The notes under the pieces were generated by a model, which saw nothing but the letters and a program-made list of their open reading frames with translations, made no database searches and was not told the DNA's origin. From G963704535 sp963704535 (GTDB lineage: Bacteria > Chloroflexota > Chloroflexia > Chloroflexales > Roseiflexaceae), in the NCBI GenBank assembly GCA_963704535.1, contig OY969916.1:4092001-4156000 (forward strand): a stretch of 64,000 nucleotides of DNA. The letters are read 5' to 3'. Positions 46,601 to 58,244 of the stretch are shown piece by piece. Within the stretch, counting starts at the first letter, position 1. Each line of letters starts with the position of its first letter. The position numbers and the translations under genes are program-made.

Positions 46601-49600
46601 AAAGAACAAAAGAGTGAGAAGGAAGATTCTCAATTCTCTGGGGAGCTGCGGGCCTTTCTCAAGCGCACGCTGCCCGAGTATATGCTCCCGGCGGCTTGTG
46701 TCATCCTTGATGCGCTGCCGCTAACGCCGAACGGCAAGGTCGACCGGCGGGCGCTGCCGGCTGTGGAGGACCAGCCTGGCTCAGGGGCAACTCCGGTCGG
46801 CCCGCGCACGCCAGCGGAGGAGTTGTTGGCCGGCATCTGGGAGCAGGTCCTTAGCTGCGGGCCGGTCAGCGTGTACGACAACTTCTTCGAGTTGGGCGGC
46901 CACTCGCTGCTGACGACCCAGGTCCTTTCGCGGGTGCGCGACACATTCCAGGTCGAGCTGCCGCTGCGGATCTTCTTTGAGGCCGGGACGCTGGCCGACC
47001 AGGCCGCCCAGATCGCCGATGCGCAGCAAACTCAGAGCGGCGTCCCGGCCCCGCCGATCGTAGCGCTGCCGCGGAATCCCGACGAAGGGAGGGGCGACGG
47101 CGGCCCTTCGGCAGGCTCAGGGCGGGGCCTGGCGCTCTCGTTCGCGCAGCAGCGCCTCTGGTTTTTCGAGCAGCTTGAGCCGGAGATCCCGGTCTATACC
47201 ATCCCCGCCACGCTCCGGCTGCGCGGCCGGCTGGATGTGCCGGCCCTGCGGCAGACGATCGGGGCACTCGTCGCCCGCCACGAGTTCGTTGCGTACGATC
47301 TTCACGACCGTCGACGATCAGCCGGTCCAGATCATAACCACAGCGGGCGATGTCCAGCTGACCATACTCGACCTTACAACGACAGTCGCAGCACGTCGGG
47401 AGGCCGCCGTCGAGCACATCATTCACGACGAGCTGCGGCGGCCCTTTGACCTGCGGCACGGCCCGCTGATCCGCGTGAGCCTGGCGCGCCTTGGCGACGA
47501 TGATCACGTGTTGCTCCTGACAATGCATCATATCATCGCCGACGGCTGGTCGCTGGGGGTGCTGGTTCGCGAGCTGATGCTGCTCTACCAGGCTCATACG
47601 ACCGGCGGCGTCGCGGCCCTATCCACTCTGCCCATCCAGTATGCCGACTACGCCGCCTGGCAGCGCGCTTGGCTCCAGGGGCCGGCCCTGGAGGCGCAGG
47701 TGGACTACTGGCGCGCGCACTTGCGGGGCGCGCCGGTCGCGCTGGACCTGCCCCTCGATCATCCCCGCCCGCCGCTCCAGACCTTCCGCGGCGCGCTTCA
47801 GCCGTTTGCGCTCCCCCTGGAGCTTACGGCGGCGCTGGCGGATCTGAGCCGCCGCGAGGGGGTGACGCTGTTCATGACGCTGCTGGCGGGCTTCCTGACG
47901 CTGCTCCAGCGCTACACCAGCCAGGACGACCTGGTCGTCGGCACGCGGATCGCCGGGCGCAACCGGCGTGAGACCGAGGCGCTGGTCGGGTTCTTTATCA
48001 ATGCGCTGGCGCTCCGCACCGACCTATCGGGCAACCCCAGCTTCCGCGAGCTGCTGGGCCGGGTGCGCGCGGTCGCGTTGGGAGCATATACGCATCAGGA
48101 TGTGCCGTTCGAGCTGTTGGTGGAGGAACTGCGGCCACAGCGCGACCCAAGCCGGCACCCGCTGTTCCAGGTCATGTTTGTGCTCCAGAACTACCCGATA
48201 GCCGAGCTGGAGCTGCCCGGCCTGTCGGTGCAGCCATTTGAGATCGCCCCGGAGACGGTCAAATATGACCTGGACTTCTCGCTATATGAGACGACCGATG
48301 GGCTGAAAGGCACCCTGGAGTACAACATCGCCCTGTTTGCTCCCGACACGATCAGCCGGATACTGCGTCAGTACGAGATGGTACTGGGTTCCGTGGTCGC
48401 CGACCCGAGCCTACGCCTCTCCGAAGTCCCCTTGCTGACCGAGGCCGAGCGCCGGTGCGTTCTTGAGGATTGGAACGCCACACGGCAAGACTACTCGTAC
48501 GCGACCGGCTTGCACAGCCTGTTTGCAGCACAGGCGGCGCGCACCCCGCACGCCGTCGCCGTGAGCGACGACGACCAGCAGTTGACCTACGCCCAGCTCG
48601 ATCGGCGCGCCAACCGGCTCGCGCACCACCTCCAGGCGCTGGGAGTCGGCCCGGAGGTGCCGGTGGGCGTGTTCATCGAGCGATCGAGCATGACATTCAT
48701 AGCGCTGCTGTCGATCATCAAGGCCGGCGGCGTATATGTGCCGCTGGACCCGCGCTACCCCGCCACGCACCTGGCCTTTATGCTTGCCGATACGGGCGTG
48801 CCGGTCGTGCTGACCTACCGGCGGCTGGTCGATCAGCTCCCGCGCCACCAGGCGACGATCGTCTGCCTCGATGCCGACCGCGACCAGATCGCCGGTCGCC
48901 CCGTGACGGACCCGATCAATCGCGCGACACCATCAAACCTGAGCCACATCATGTACACGTCGGGCTCGACCGGCCAGCCGAAAGGAGTGGCCGTCGAGCA
49001 GCGGCAACTGCTGAACCGGCTGCCCTGGATGTGGGAGGCGTATCCCTTCGGGGCCGATGAGGTGGTGTGCCAGCGCACAACCGCCAACTTCTCGGTCTCG
49101 CTGTGGGAGATGCTGGGACCGCTGCTCCAGGGGGTGCCGACGGTGGTTGCGACCGACGATATCGTCCAGGACGCCGAGCGGTTTATCGCGCTGCTGGCCG
49201 CCCGCCAGGTCACGCGGATCGTGCTGGTGCCCTCGCTGCTACGCATGATTCTCGATTCAAACGCCGACCTCCAGCGGCACCTGACGCGGCTGCAGCTCTG
49301 GAGTATCTGCGGTGAGCGGCTCGCACCCGAACTCTACATGCGCTTCCGCGAGCGGCTGCCCCAGGCGACGCTGCTGCATCAGTACGGCGCGTCGGAGGTC
49401 AATGACGTCACCTGTTACGACACCAGCGACTACTGCGGCAACTGTGTATCGGTGCCGATCGGCCGGCCGATCGGCAACATGCAGGTGTACCTGCTCGACG
49501 AGCGGCTCCAGCCGGTTGCGCCGGGCATGACCGGCGAGGTGTATATCGGCGGGCCGGGGCTGGCGCGCGGCTACCTCAATCGCCCAGATCTCACCGCCGA

Positions 49601-52600
49601 GCGATTTATCCCCAACCCATTCTTGAGGATGGAGGATGGAGGATGGAGGATGGAGGGCGTGCCATCCTCCATCCTCCATCCTCCATCCTCCCGGCTGTAC
49701 CGCATGGGCGATCTGGCCCGCCACCTGCCGGACGGGCGGATCGAGCATATTGGGCGCCGCGACCATCAGGTCAAAGTGCGGGGCATTCGGATCGAACTGG
49801 GCGGGATCGAGGCGCTGCTGGCCCAACACCCGGCTGTCCACCAGGCCGTCGTGACGGCGCGCGCGGGCGCCGATGGCGAGATCTACGCGGTCGCGTACGT
49901 CATCGCCGGAGATTGGAGAGTAGAGATTGGAGATTCTACGCCCGACAATCTTCAATCTCCAATCTCCAATCTCCATCAGGAGTTGCGCGGCTTCCTCAAA
50001 GAGCGCCTGCTCGAACTCGATGATCCCGGCCGCGTTCGTGGTGTTGGGCGCGCTCCCATTAACGCCGAACGGCAAGATCGACCGCCGGGCGTTACCCGAA
50101 CCGGAGCGCGACCGGACGACGCTAACCATGGACTACGTGGCCCCGCGCACGCCGGTTGAGGAACTCCTGGCGAATATCCTGTCGGACGTGCTTGGCATCA
50201 CCAGGGTGGGCATCCACGATAGCTTCTTTGTGCTGGGCGGCCACTCGCTGCTGGCGACCCAAGTGGTCGCGCGGGTGCGCGAGGTCTTCAGCGTGGATGT
50301 GCCGCTGCGCCTCCTGTTCGAGCGGCCGACCGTCGCCGGGCTGGCCGAGGCGCTGGTGGACGCGCAGGCCGGGGCATCGTCACCCCAGCGCCGGCCGGCC
50401 GGCGTCGCTGTGCCGCTGTCGTTTACTCAGCAGCGGCTGTGGTTTCTCGATCAGCTCAACCCCGGCGGCAGCATCTACAACCTCCCTGTCGCGCTGCGGC
50501 TGGCCGGCGCGATCGACCTGGCGGCGTTCGACCGCAGCCTACAAGATCTGATCAGCCGCCACGAGACGCTGCGAACAACCTTCCAGATCGTCGATGGCAG
50601 GCCCCACCAAATCGTCGCGCCGGCCGCGCCCAACCCGCTGCGACTGATCGACCTGCGCGCCGCCGCCCCAGGTGAGCGAGACGCGGCGGTCGCCGACGCC
50701 ATGCGGGCGGCAGCCCGTGCGCCGTTTGACCTGGCCTGCGGCCCGCTCTTTCGGATCAGCATCGTGCGGCTGGGGCGTGAGAACCATCTGCTGCTCCTGA
50801 CAATGCACCATAGCATCACCGACCGATGGTCGATGGAGATCTTTGTCGACGAGTTGGTCGGCCTGTACACCCGGCATACCAGCGGGCAGCCGCGCGACCT
50901 CCCCGACCTGCCGATCCAGTATGCCGACTACACGCTCTGGCAGCAGCAGTGGCTCCAGGGCGATAGGCTGGAACACGAGCTGTCGTACTGGAAAAGCCGG
51001 CTCGCCCAGGCCCCGACCCTGGAGCTGCCGCTCGACCATCCCCGGCCGCCGATCCAGCGCTTCGACGGGGCCACCAGCGCCCAGGAGCTGAGCGTAACGC
51101 TGACGAGCGAGCTTAAGGCGCTTGGGCAGCACGAAGACAGCACCCTCTTCATGGTGCTGCTGACGGCTTTTGCAATGGTGCTCAGTCGCTACAGCGGGCA
51201 AGCTGATCTCGTCGTCGGCACACCGATCGCCAATCGCACCCACGCCGAGGTCGAGCGGCTGATTGGATTTTTCGCCAACACGCTGGTCCTGCGGGTCGAT
51301 CTCGCGGGCGCCACGACCTTTCGCTCGGCCCTACGGCGGGTGCGCGAGGTCTGTCTGGGAGCCTACGAACATCAGCATGTGCCGTTCGAGCTGCTGGTCG
51401 AGCACCTGGCGCCCACGCGCGATCTCAGCCGTCACCCGCTCTTCCAGGTGATGCTGATCCTCCAGAACACGCCGCCGGCGACCGTGCAACTGCCCGGCCT
51501 GACCATCCAGCCCCTACCCACCGACACCTCCAGCGCCAAGTTCGACCTGACGCTGGAGGCGCGCGAGACCGCCGACGGCCTGAGCTGCCTGTGGGAGTAC
51601 AACACCACGCTGTTCGACGCGGCGACGATCGCCCGTATGCAGGCGCATTTTCTGCTGGTGCTGGAGCAGGTGCTGGCCCAACCCGACGCCGCGCTGGCCG
51701 GCTTGCCGCTGCTGACGCCCCCCGAGCGCAAGCGGCTGCTGGCCGACTGGAACGATACCCATGCGCCATTCGCTGGCAACGCCTGTCTCTACCAACTCGT
51801 CGCCGAGCAGGCGGCCCGGACGCCCGATGCGCCGGCGGTCCACGACGCCACCACGACGCTGACGTACGCCGAGCTGACCGCCCGCGCGCACCAACTGGCG
51901 CACGCCTTGCAGTATCACGGCGTCGGCCCCGATGTCCTGGTCGCTTTGTGCCTCGACCGCTCCTGCGATCTGCTGGTGGCGGTCCTGGCCGTCCTGGCGG
52001 CCGGCGGCGCCTACGTCCCGCTCGACCCGACCTACCCCCCCGAGCGCCTGGCCTACATGCTCGCCGACAGCCAGGCACCAGTACTGCTTACAAACAAAGA
52101 GATGAGAGATTGGAGATTAGAGAGTGACGCTCCCCAATCTCCAACCCTTCGACTACGCTCAGGACAGGTCTCCAATCTCCAATCTCCAACGGTAATCGAA
52201 CTAATTGCCGATCGGGAGCGCATCGCCCGGCAGCCGGAGACCAAGCCGGATAGCGGGGTGACGCCCGACCACCTGGCGTATGTGATCTACACCTCCGGCT
52301 CGACCGGCGCCCCCAAGGGCGTGCAGATCGTTCAGCGCGCGGTGGTCAACTTTCTCCACAGCATGCAGCAGCGCCCCGGCATCGCCCCCGGCGACGTGCT
52401 GCTCTCGGTCACAACAATCTCGTTCAATATCGCGGTCCTGGAGCTGCTGCTCCCACTGACGGTCGGCGCGTCAGTCGTCATCGTCGACCGCGCGACCGCG
52501 GTTGACGGCGGCGCGCTGGCCGCGGCGCTCCAGGACTACGGCGCCACGCTGATGCAGGCCACCCCGGCCAGTTGGCGGCTGCTGCTGGCCAGCGGCTGGA

Positions 52601-55600
52601 CCCCGCCCGCCAGCCTGACCATCCTCTGTGGGGGCGAGGCGCTGCCGCCCGATCTGATCAGCCCGCTCCTGCCCTGCCGGGCGCTCTGGAATATGTACGG
52701 CCCGACCGAGACCACGATCTGGTCGACCATCGCGCCGATCACTGGCGACGACGGCACGGCGCCGATCGGGCACCCGATCGCCAACACCACACTCTACGTG
52801 CTCGACGCGCACCTGCGGCCGGTGCCGATCGGCGTGGCCGGCGAGCTGTACATCGGCGGGGCCGGGCTGGCGCGCGGGTATCTCAACCGGCCCGAGCTGA
52901 CCGCCGAACGGTTCGTGCCGAGTCCGTTGTCCGTTGTCAGTGGTCAGTTGCAACGAACAATGGACAACGGACCACTGACCACTGACAACCGGCTGTACAG
53001 GACCGGCGACCTAGTCCGCTGGCGCCCCGACGGGCAGCTTGAGTACCTGGGGCGCCTCGATCAGCAGGTGAAAGTGCGCGGGCACCGGATCGAGCTGGGC
53101 GAGATTGAAGCGGTACTAGGAAGATACGCCGGAGTGCAAGCGAGCGCAGTAACCGTGTGGGACGATGAGGGCGGGAACAAGCGGTTGGTTGCCTACGTCG
53201 TCGCTAACCAAGAACAAAGAACAAAGAATACAGAACAAAAGAGTACGAAGGAAGATTCTCAATTCTCAATTCTCAATTCTCAATTCTCAGGGGAGCTGCG
53301 CGCCTTCCTCCAGCAGCACCTGCCCGGCTCCATGGTGCCGAGCGCGTTCGTGGTGTTGGATGCGCTGCCGCTGACGGCCAACGGCAAGATCAATCGGCGC
53401 GCCCTGCCACCCCCCGACCAGGGCCGGCAGGCTGCGGATGCGCCCTTTACGGCTCCGCGCGGCCCGCTTGAGGAGCTGCTGGCCGCGATCTGGTCCAATG
53501 TCCTGGGCACTACGCACATCGGCGCCGACGACAACTTCTTTGAGCTGGGCGGCCACTCGCTGCTGGCGACCCAGGTGATCGCGCGGGTCCGCGAGGTCTG
53601 CCGGATCGACCTCCCGCTGCGTACGCTCTTTGAGCACCCCACGATCGCCGGGCTCGCGCCGGTGATCGCGGCGCGGCGCGGGGGAGCTACGTCGCTCATG
53701 GCGCTGCCCATCCAGCCGGCCGCGCGGAATCCCGACGCAGGGAGGGGCGACCAAGCACCGGCGGCATCGTTCGCGCAGGAGCGCCTGTGGTTTCTCCAGC
53801 ACCTCGATCCGGCCAGCCCGGCGTATAACATCGGCGCCGCCGTACGCCTCATCGGGCCGATCGACGCAGCCACGATCGAGCGCAGCCTCAACGCCCTGAT
53901 CGAGCGCCACGAGGCGCTGCGAACCACCTTTTCCGTCGTTGACGGGCGCCCGGTGCAGGTGATCGCCCCGTCGGCGACGCTGAGTGTCCCGCTGATCGAC
54001 CTCGGCGAGTTGCCGGAAACCGACCGTGAGCCGGCGGCACAACAGCTCGCACAGTGTGAGGCCCAAAGCCTGTTTGACCTAGCGCATGGCCCACTGCTGC
54101 GTGCCACAGTCATTCGGCTTGCCGGCCAGGACCATATCGTCGTCTTGATCGTCCACCATATCGTCGCCGACGGCTGGTCGATCAACCGGCTGATCTCGGA
54201 GCTGACGACGACCTACGTGGCGCTTGCGGCTGGCCGCCCGGCCGATCTACCGGAGCTACCGATCCAGTACGCGGATTATGCCGCCTGGCAGCGCCGGTGG
54301 CTCCAGGGCGACGCGCTCGATCGCCAGTTGTCGTATTGGAAACAACAGCTCGCCAGCTACCCACCCCAGCTTGAGTTGCCGACCGATCAGCGCCGGCCGG
54401 CCCTTCAAACCTTCGATGGGGCCACCCGCGCGCAGGAGCTGCCGCCGACGCTCATCAGCCAGCTCAAGGCGCTCGGCCGTCGCGAGGGCAGTACGCTCTT
54501 TATGACGCTGCTGGCGGCGTTTGCGGCCCTGCTCAGTCGCTACAGCGGGCAGGATGATCTGGTCGTCGGCACGCCGGTTGCCGGCCACAATCGCGCCGAG
54601 CTGGAGAATCTGAATCGGGGTCTTTATCAACATGCTGCCGCTGCGCGTCCGGCTCGCCGGCGATCTCAGCTTCCGCGAGCTGCTGGGGCGGGTGCGCGAG
54701 GTGTGTCTGGCGGCCTACGAGCACCAGGATATGCCGTTCGAGCTGCTGGTCGAGCACCTGGCGCCCACGCGCGACCTCGGTCGCCACCCGCTGTTCCAGG
54801 TGGTGCTGATCCTCCAGAACACGCCGCCGGCGACCGTGCAACTGCCCGGCCTGACCATCCAGCCGGTCTCCACCGAGACGGCTACCGCCAAGTTCGACCT
54901 GACGCTGGAGGTGCGCGAGACCGCCGACGGCCTGCGCTGCCTGTGGGAGTACAACACCACGCTGTTCGGCGCGGCGACGATCGCCCGCATGCAAGCGCAT
55001 TTTCTGCTGGTGCTGGAGCAGGTGCTAGCCCAGCCCGACGCCGCGCTGGCCGACCTGCGGCTGCCGGCCCTGGCCGGGCGCCAGCCGCGCGCCGACGAGC
55101 CGAGCATCCTGCTCCCGGCGAGCCGGCCCGCGCCGCCGGAGGGCGACGGAGCGCCGCAGAGGGCGGTCGAGCGACAACTGGCCGCCATCTGGCAGGCGGT
55201 CCTGGGCCACGAGGTCGGCGTCGCGGATAACTTCTTCGCGCTGGGTGGCGACTCGATCTTGAGCCTCCAGATCGTGGCCCGCGCCGGGCAGCAGGGATTG
55301 CGGCTGACAGCGCGGCAACTGTTCCAGCACCAGACGATCGCCGACCTGGCCCCGGTGGTGCTGCACTCGACGAGCACGCCCGCGCCGATCGCCGACCAGG
55401 GGCCGGTGATGGGCGAGGCGCCGCTGACCCCGAGCCAGCGCTGGTTCTTCGCGCAGGCTCTGCCCGACCCGCACCATTTCAACCAGGCGATCGTGCTCCA
55501 AGCGCGGCGGACGATCGACATCAGCCTGCTTGAGCAGGCGCTACAGCACCTGCTCGCGCACCACGACGCCTTGCGCCTGCGGTTTGTGCGCACGACCGAC

Positions 55601-58234
55601 GGCTGGCGCCAGTTTAACGGCAGCGTGGCGTCACAAGCGATCGTCAAGCTGATCGATCTCAGCGGCGTGCCGGCAGGGGAGCAAGGCGCCGCCCTGGCGG
55701 CGGCGCTGGCGGCCCAGCAGACCAACCTGCGCCTGCACCAGGGACCGCTCGTGCGAGTCGCTTGCTTTGATCTCGGCCCCGGCCAGCCGGCACGGCTCCA
55801 GTTGGTCATCCATCACCTGGTGGTCGACGGGGTATCGTGGCGCATTCTGCTGGACGACTTGCAGGCCGTCTACGATCGGCTGGCGCGCGGCCAAACGATC
55901 GCCCTGCCGCCCAAGACGACCTCGTTCAAGCGCTGGGCGATTCGGTTGACGGAATATGCCCAGAGTGCGGTGCTCCAGCAAGAGCGGCCCTATTGGCTGG
56001 ACGTGCTGCGGCGGGGGCAGGGGCGGCTGCCGGTGGACTATCCGGGCGGCGCTAACACCGTCGAAATGCTTCAGGCAGTGACGGTGTCGCTCTCGACCGA
56101 GCGGACTCAAGCGCTGCTGCACCAGGTTCCCCAGGTCTATCGGTCGCAGATCGACGATATACTCTTGACCGCGCTGGCGCAGACTCTGGGGACGTGGAGC
56201 GGCGCAGGGGCGGTGCTGGTGGAGCTGGAGGGGTATGGGCGCGAGGAGCTGTTCGAGGATGTCGATCTGTCGCGAACCGTCGGCTGGTGTACCAGCATCT
56301 ACCCGGTGCTGCTGGACCTGACGGGGGCACAGGGGCCGGCGCAGGCGCTCAGGGCGATCAAGCAGCAACTGCGCCAGGTCCCGCAGCGCGGCATTGGGTA
56401 CGGCCTGCTGCGCTACCTGGCCCAGGATCGCGACATCGCCGAGCAGCTCCGCCAAGGGGGCCAGCCGCAGGTGGTCTTCAACTACCTGGGCCAGCTCGAC
56501 CAGGTTCTGGCTGAGAATGGGCTGTTCGCCGCCGCAGGCGAACACGGCGGGCCGCTACAAAGCCCCCGCGGCACCCGCACCCACCTGCTCGATATCGCCG
56601 GCGTCGTGGCCGGCAACCAGCTCCACCTGACCTGGAACTACAGCGCAGGTGTTCATCGGCGCGAGACGATCGAGCGATTGGCGCAGGATTTCCTGACGGC
56701 GCTAGCCGGCCTAATCGACCATTGCCTCGCATGGGCCGGTGGCGGCTACACACCGTCCGACTTCCCGCTCATGGGCCTTGATCAGGCGACGGTCGATCGG
56801 CTGACGCGGGATCGGCACGTCGAAGATATCTACCCGCTCTCGCCGACGCAGCAGGGCATGCTCTTCGTCACACTCAGCCACCCGCAGCAGGGGCTGTACT
56901 GCGAGCAGATGAGCTGTACCTTCCGCAGCGCGCTGAACGGCCCGCTCTTTCGGCGCGCCTGGCAGGCGATCGTCGATCGGCACACGATCTTGCGTACTGC
57001 GATCGGGTGGGATCAGCTCGACCAGCCGCTCCAGATCGTCTACCGGGATGTCGAGCTGCCCTGGATCGAGCACGACTGGCGCGGGCTGGCGCAGGCCGAC
57101 CAGCAGGCCCGCCGAGCAGCGCTCTTTGACGACGACCGCCGGCGTGGTTTCGACCTGGCGCGGGCGCCGCTGATGCGCGTGTACCTCATCCGTACCGCCG
57201 ACGATGTGTACCAACTGCTCTGGAGTCATCACCACCTGCTGCTCGACGGCTGGTCCTGGCCGCTGCTCCTGAGCGAGGTCTTCAGCTTCTACCAAGCGCT
57301 CTGCGATGATCAGCCCCTGGTTCTCGATCAGCCGCGCCCGTACCGGGACTATATCGCCTGGCTCCAGCAGCACGGGATGGATGCGGCTAGGCAGTTCTGG
57401 TCGCGGACGCTGCGGGGGATGACCAAGCCGACGCCGCTATGGGTCGCCGATCAGCACGAGCCGGCGCCAGACATCCCGGCGCGCTACGCCGAGCAGCACC
57501 TCGATCTCTCGGAGCAGGTGTCGGAGATGCTGAAGGCACTGGTGCGGGCGCAGCACCTGACGCTCAACACCCTGATGCAGGGCGTTTGGGCATTGATCTT
57601 GAGCCAGGCAAGTGGCGATGACGATGTTGTATTTGGCACGACGATCTCCGGCCGCCCACCTGAGCTGGCAGGCAGCGAGACGATGGTCGGCCTGTTTATC
57701 AACACGATTCCGCTGCGCATCCAGGTCCACCCGGCCCAAGCGCTGGGCGACTGGCTGGCCGCGATCCAGGGCCGGCAGATCGAGGCCTACCAGCATGGGT
57801 ACAGCTCGCCGGCGCAGATCCAGAGCTGGAGCGAGCTTCCGGGCGGGGCGCCGCTGTATGAGAGCCTGCTGGTCTTTGAGAACTACCCGGTGGACGCCGC
57901 CGTGCAGCAGCAGAGCCGGCAGCTCAACCTGAGCGGCATCCAGACGTTCATCAACAACGGCTACCCGCTGACCGTGCGCATTATCCCCAACCAGGCGGTC
58001 GCGCTCCATGTGCTGTTTGATAGCCGGCGATTTACGGAGGCTACCGCGCGGCGGATACTGGGCGCGATTGAGATGCTGCTGACCGCGATCGTCGAGCATC
58101 CCACGATCAGCGTGGGGGAGATCGCGCGCACGCTGAACGACTACGAGAACCAGGCGCGCCGGGAGCACCAGCAGGTCTTCAAGACGGTTCGCGGCGATAA
58201 GTTGAGGAATATCCGACGAAAGGCGATCAGCTAG
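43655..58234 (+). CDS. NRPS1: C-A-T-C-A-T-C-A-T-C-T-E-C (three frameshifts)
   Basis: With single bases removed near 47285, 50014 and 54613 the protein is 4858 residues. Domains by position: C1 43.8-45.1 kb (HHIIADG), A1 45.2-46.8, T1 46.8-47.0; C2 47.1-48.4 (HHIIADG), A2 48.5-50.1, T2 50.1-50.35; C3 50.4-51.7 (HHSITDR, final Gly lost), A3 51.8-53.4, T3 53.45-53.66; C4 53.8-55.1 (HHIVADG), T4 55.16-55.37 (LGGDS); E 55.4-56.7 (HHLVVDG, active-looking); C5 56.8-58.2 (HHLLLDG). The fourth module has no adenylation domain. Codes read by eye: A1 about DLFNNGLVYK (small residue), A2 SVWVSCQDVK with Asp235 missing, A3 NILQLGMIWK (glycine-like, Asn235). Eight repeat cassettes are embedded in the A domains. 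C1 should accept the polyketide from PKS3; the final C5 would serve the T domain of NRPS2. Confidence 0.9.
45479..45545. repeat. in-frame cassette in A1, loop before the A3 motif
   Basis: The GGAGATT/GGAGATC arm at 45479-45506 is an exact 28-bp reverse complement of 45518-45545. It encodes IGDRRLEIDAAQQSPISDLQ between LLTSKE and VIFLDAD, upstream of the YTSGSTG motif. Confidence 0.93.
46284..46372. repeat. in-frame cassette in A1, loop before the A7/A8 core
   Basis: GACGACC units are followed by GGTCGGT units (partly complementary). It encodes TTTDDRRPT and later GGRWSVVGGR between FVPNPF and LYRTGDR. Confidence 0.88.
46580..46640. repeat. in-frame cassette in A1, loop before A10
   Basis: AGAACAA units and one CTCAATT unit encode QEQRTKNKEQKSEKEDSQFS between AYVVS and GELRAFL. 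Confidence 0.85.
47080..47126. repeat. mixed short repeats in the T1-C2 linker
   Basis: GGAATCCCGACGAAGGGAGG at 47080 recurs almost unchanged in the T3-C4 linker at about 53728. CCCTTCGGCAGGCTCAGGGC follows, a repeat of the widespread CCCTTCGACAGGCTCAGGG type. Both are read in frame. Confidence 0.65.
49625..49690. repeat. in-frame cassette in A2, loop before the A7/A8 core
   Basis: The GGATGGA arm at 49625-49653 is an exact 29-bp reverse complement of 49662-49690 with an 8-base loop. It encodes RMEDGGWRMEG then PSSILHPPSS, directly before RLYRMGD. Confidence 0.95.
49909..49974. repeat. in-frame cassette in A2, loop before A10
   Basis: GGAGATT-type units face CCAATCT units. It encodes GDWRVEIGD and NLQSPISNL between AYVIA and ELRGFLK. 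The frameshift near 50014 lies 40 bases downstream. Confidence 0.88.
52099..52189. repeat. nested in-frame cassettes in A3, loop before the A3 motif
   Basis: A GGAGATT/CCAATCT cassette is interrupted by a different repeat, CCCTTCGACTACGCTCAGG and following bases (52145-52168), with CCAATCT units on both sides. The frame is kept throughout (MRDWRLESDA, SPTLRLRSGQ, VSNLQSP). Confidence 0.88.
52922..52989. repeat. in-frame cassette in A3, loop before the A7/A8 core
   Basis: GTCCGTT and GGTCAGT units face their complements (GGACAAC, CCACTGA). It encodes LSVVSGQLQ and TMDNGPLTTDN between FVPSP and RLYRTGD. Confidence 0.9.
53208..53289. repeat. in-frame cassette in A3, loop before A10
   Basis: AGAACAA units then four CTCAATT units encode QEQRTKNTEQKSTKED and SQFSILNSQFS between AYVVAN and GELRAFL. 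The loop positions and arm families are those of A1 and A4. Confidence 0.9.
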
Positions 58235-58244
58235 GTAGCAGCGC

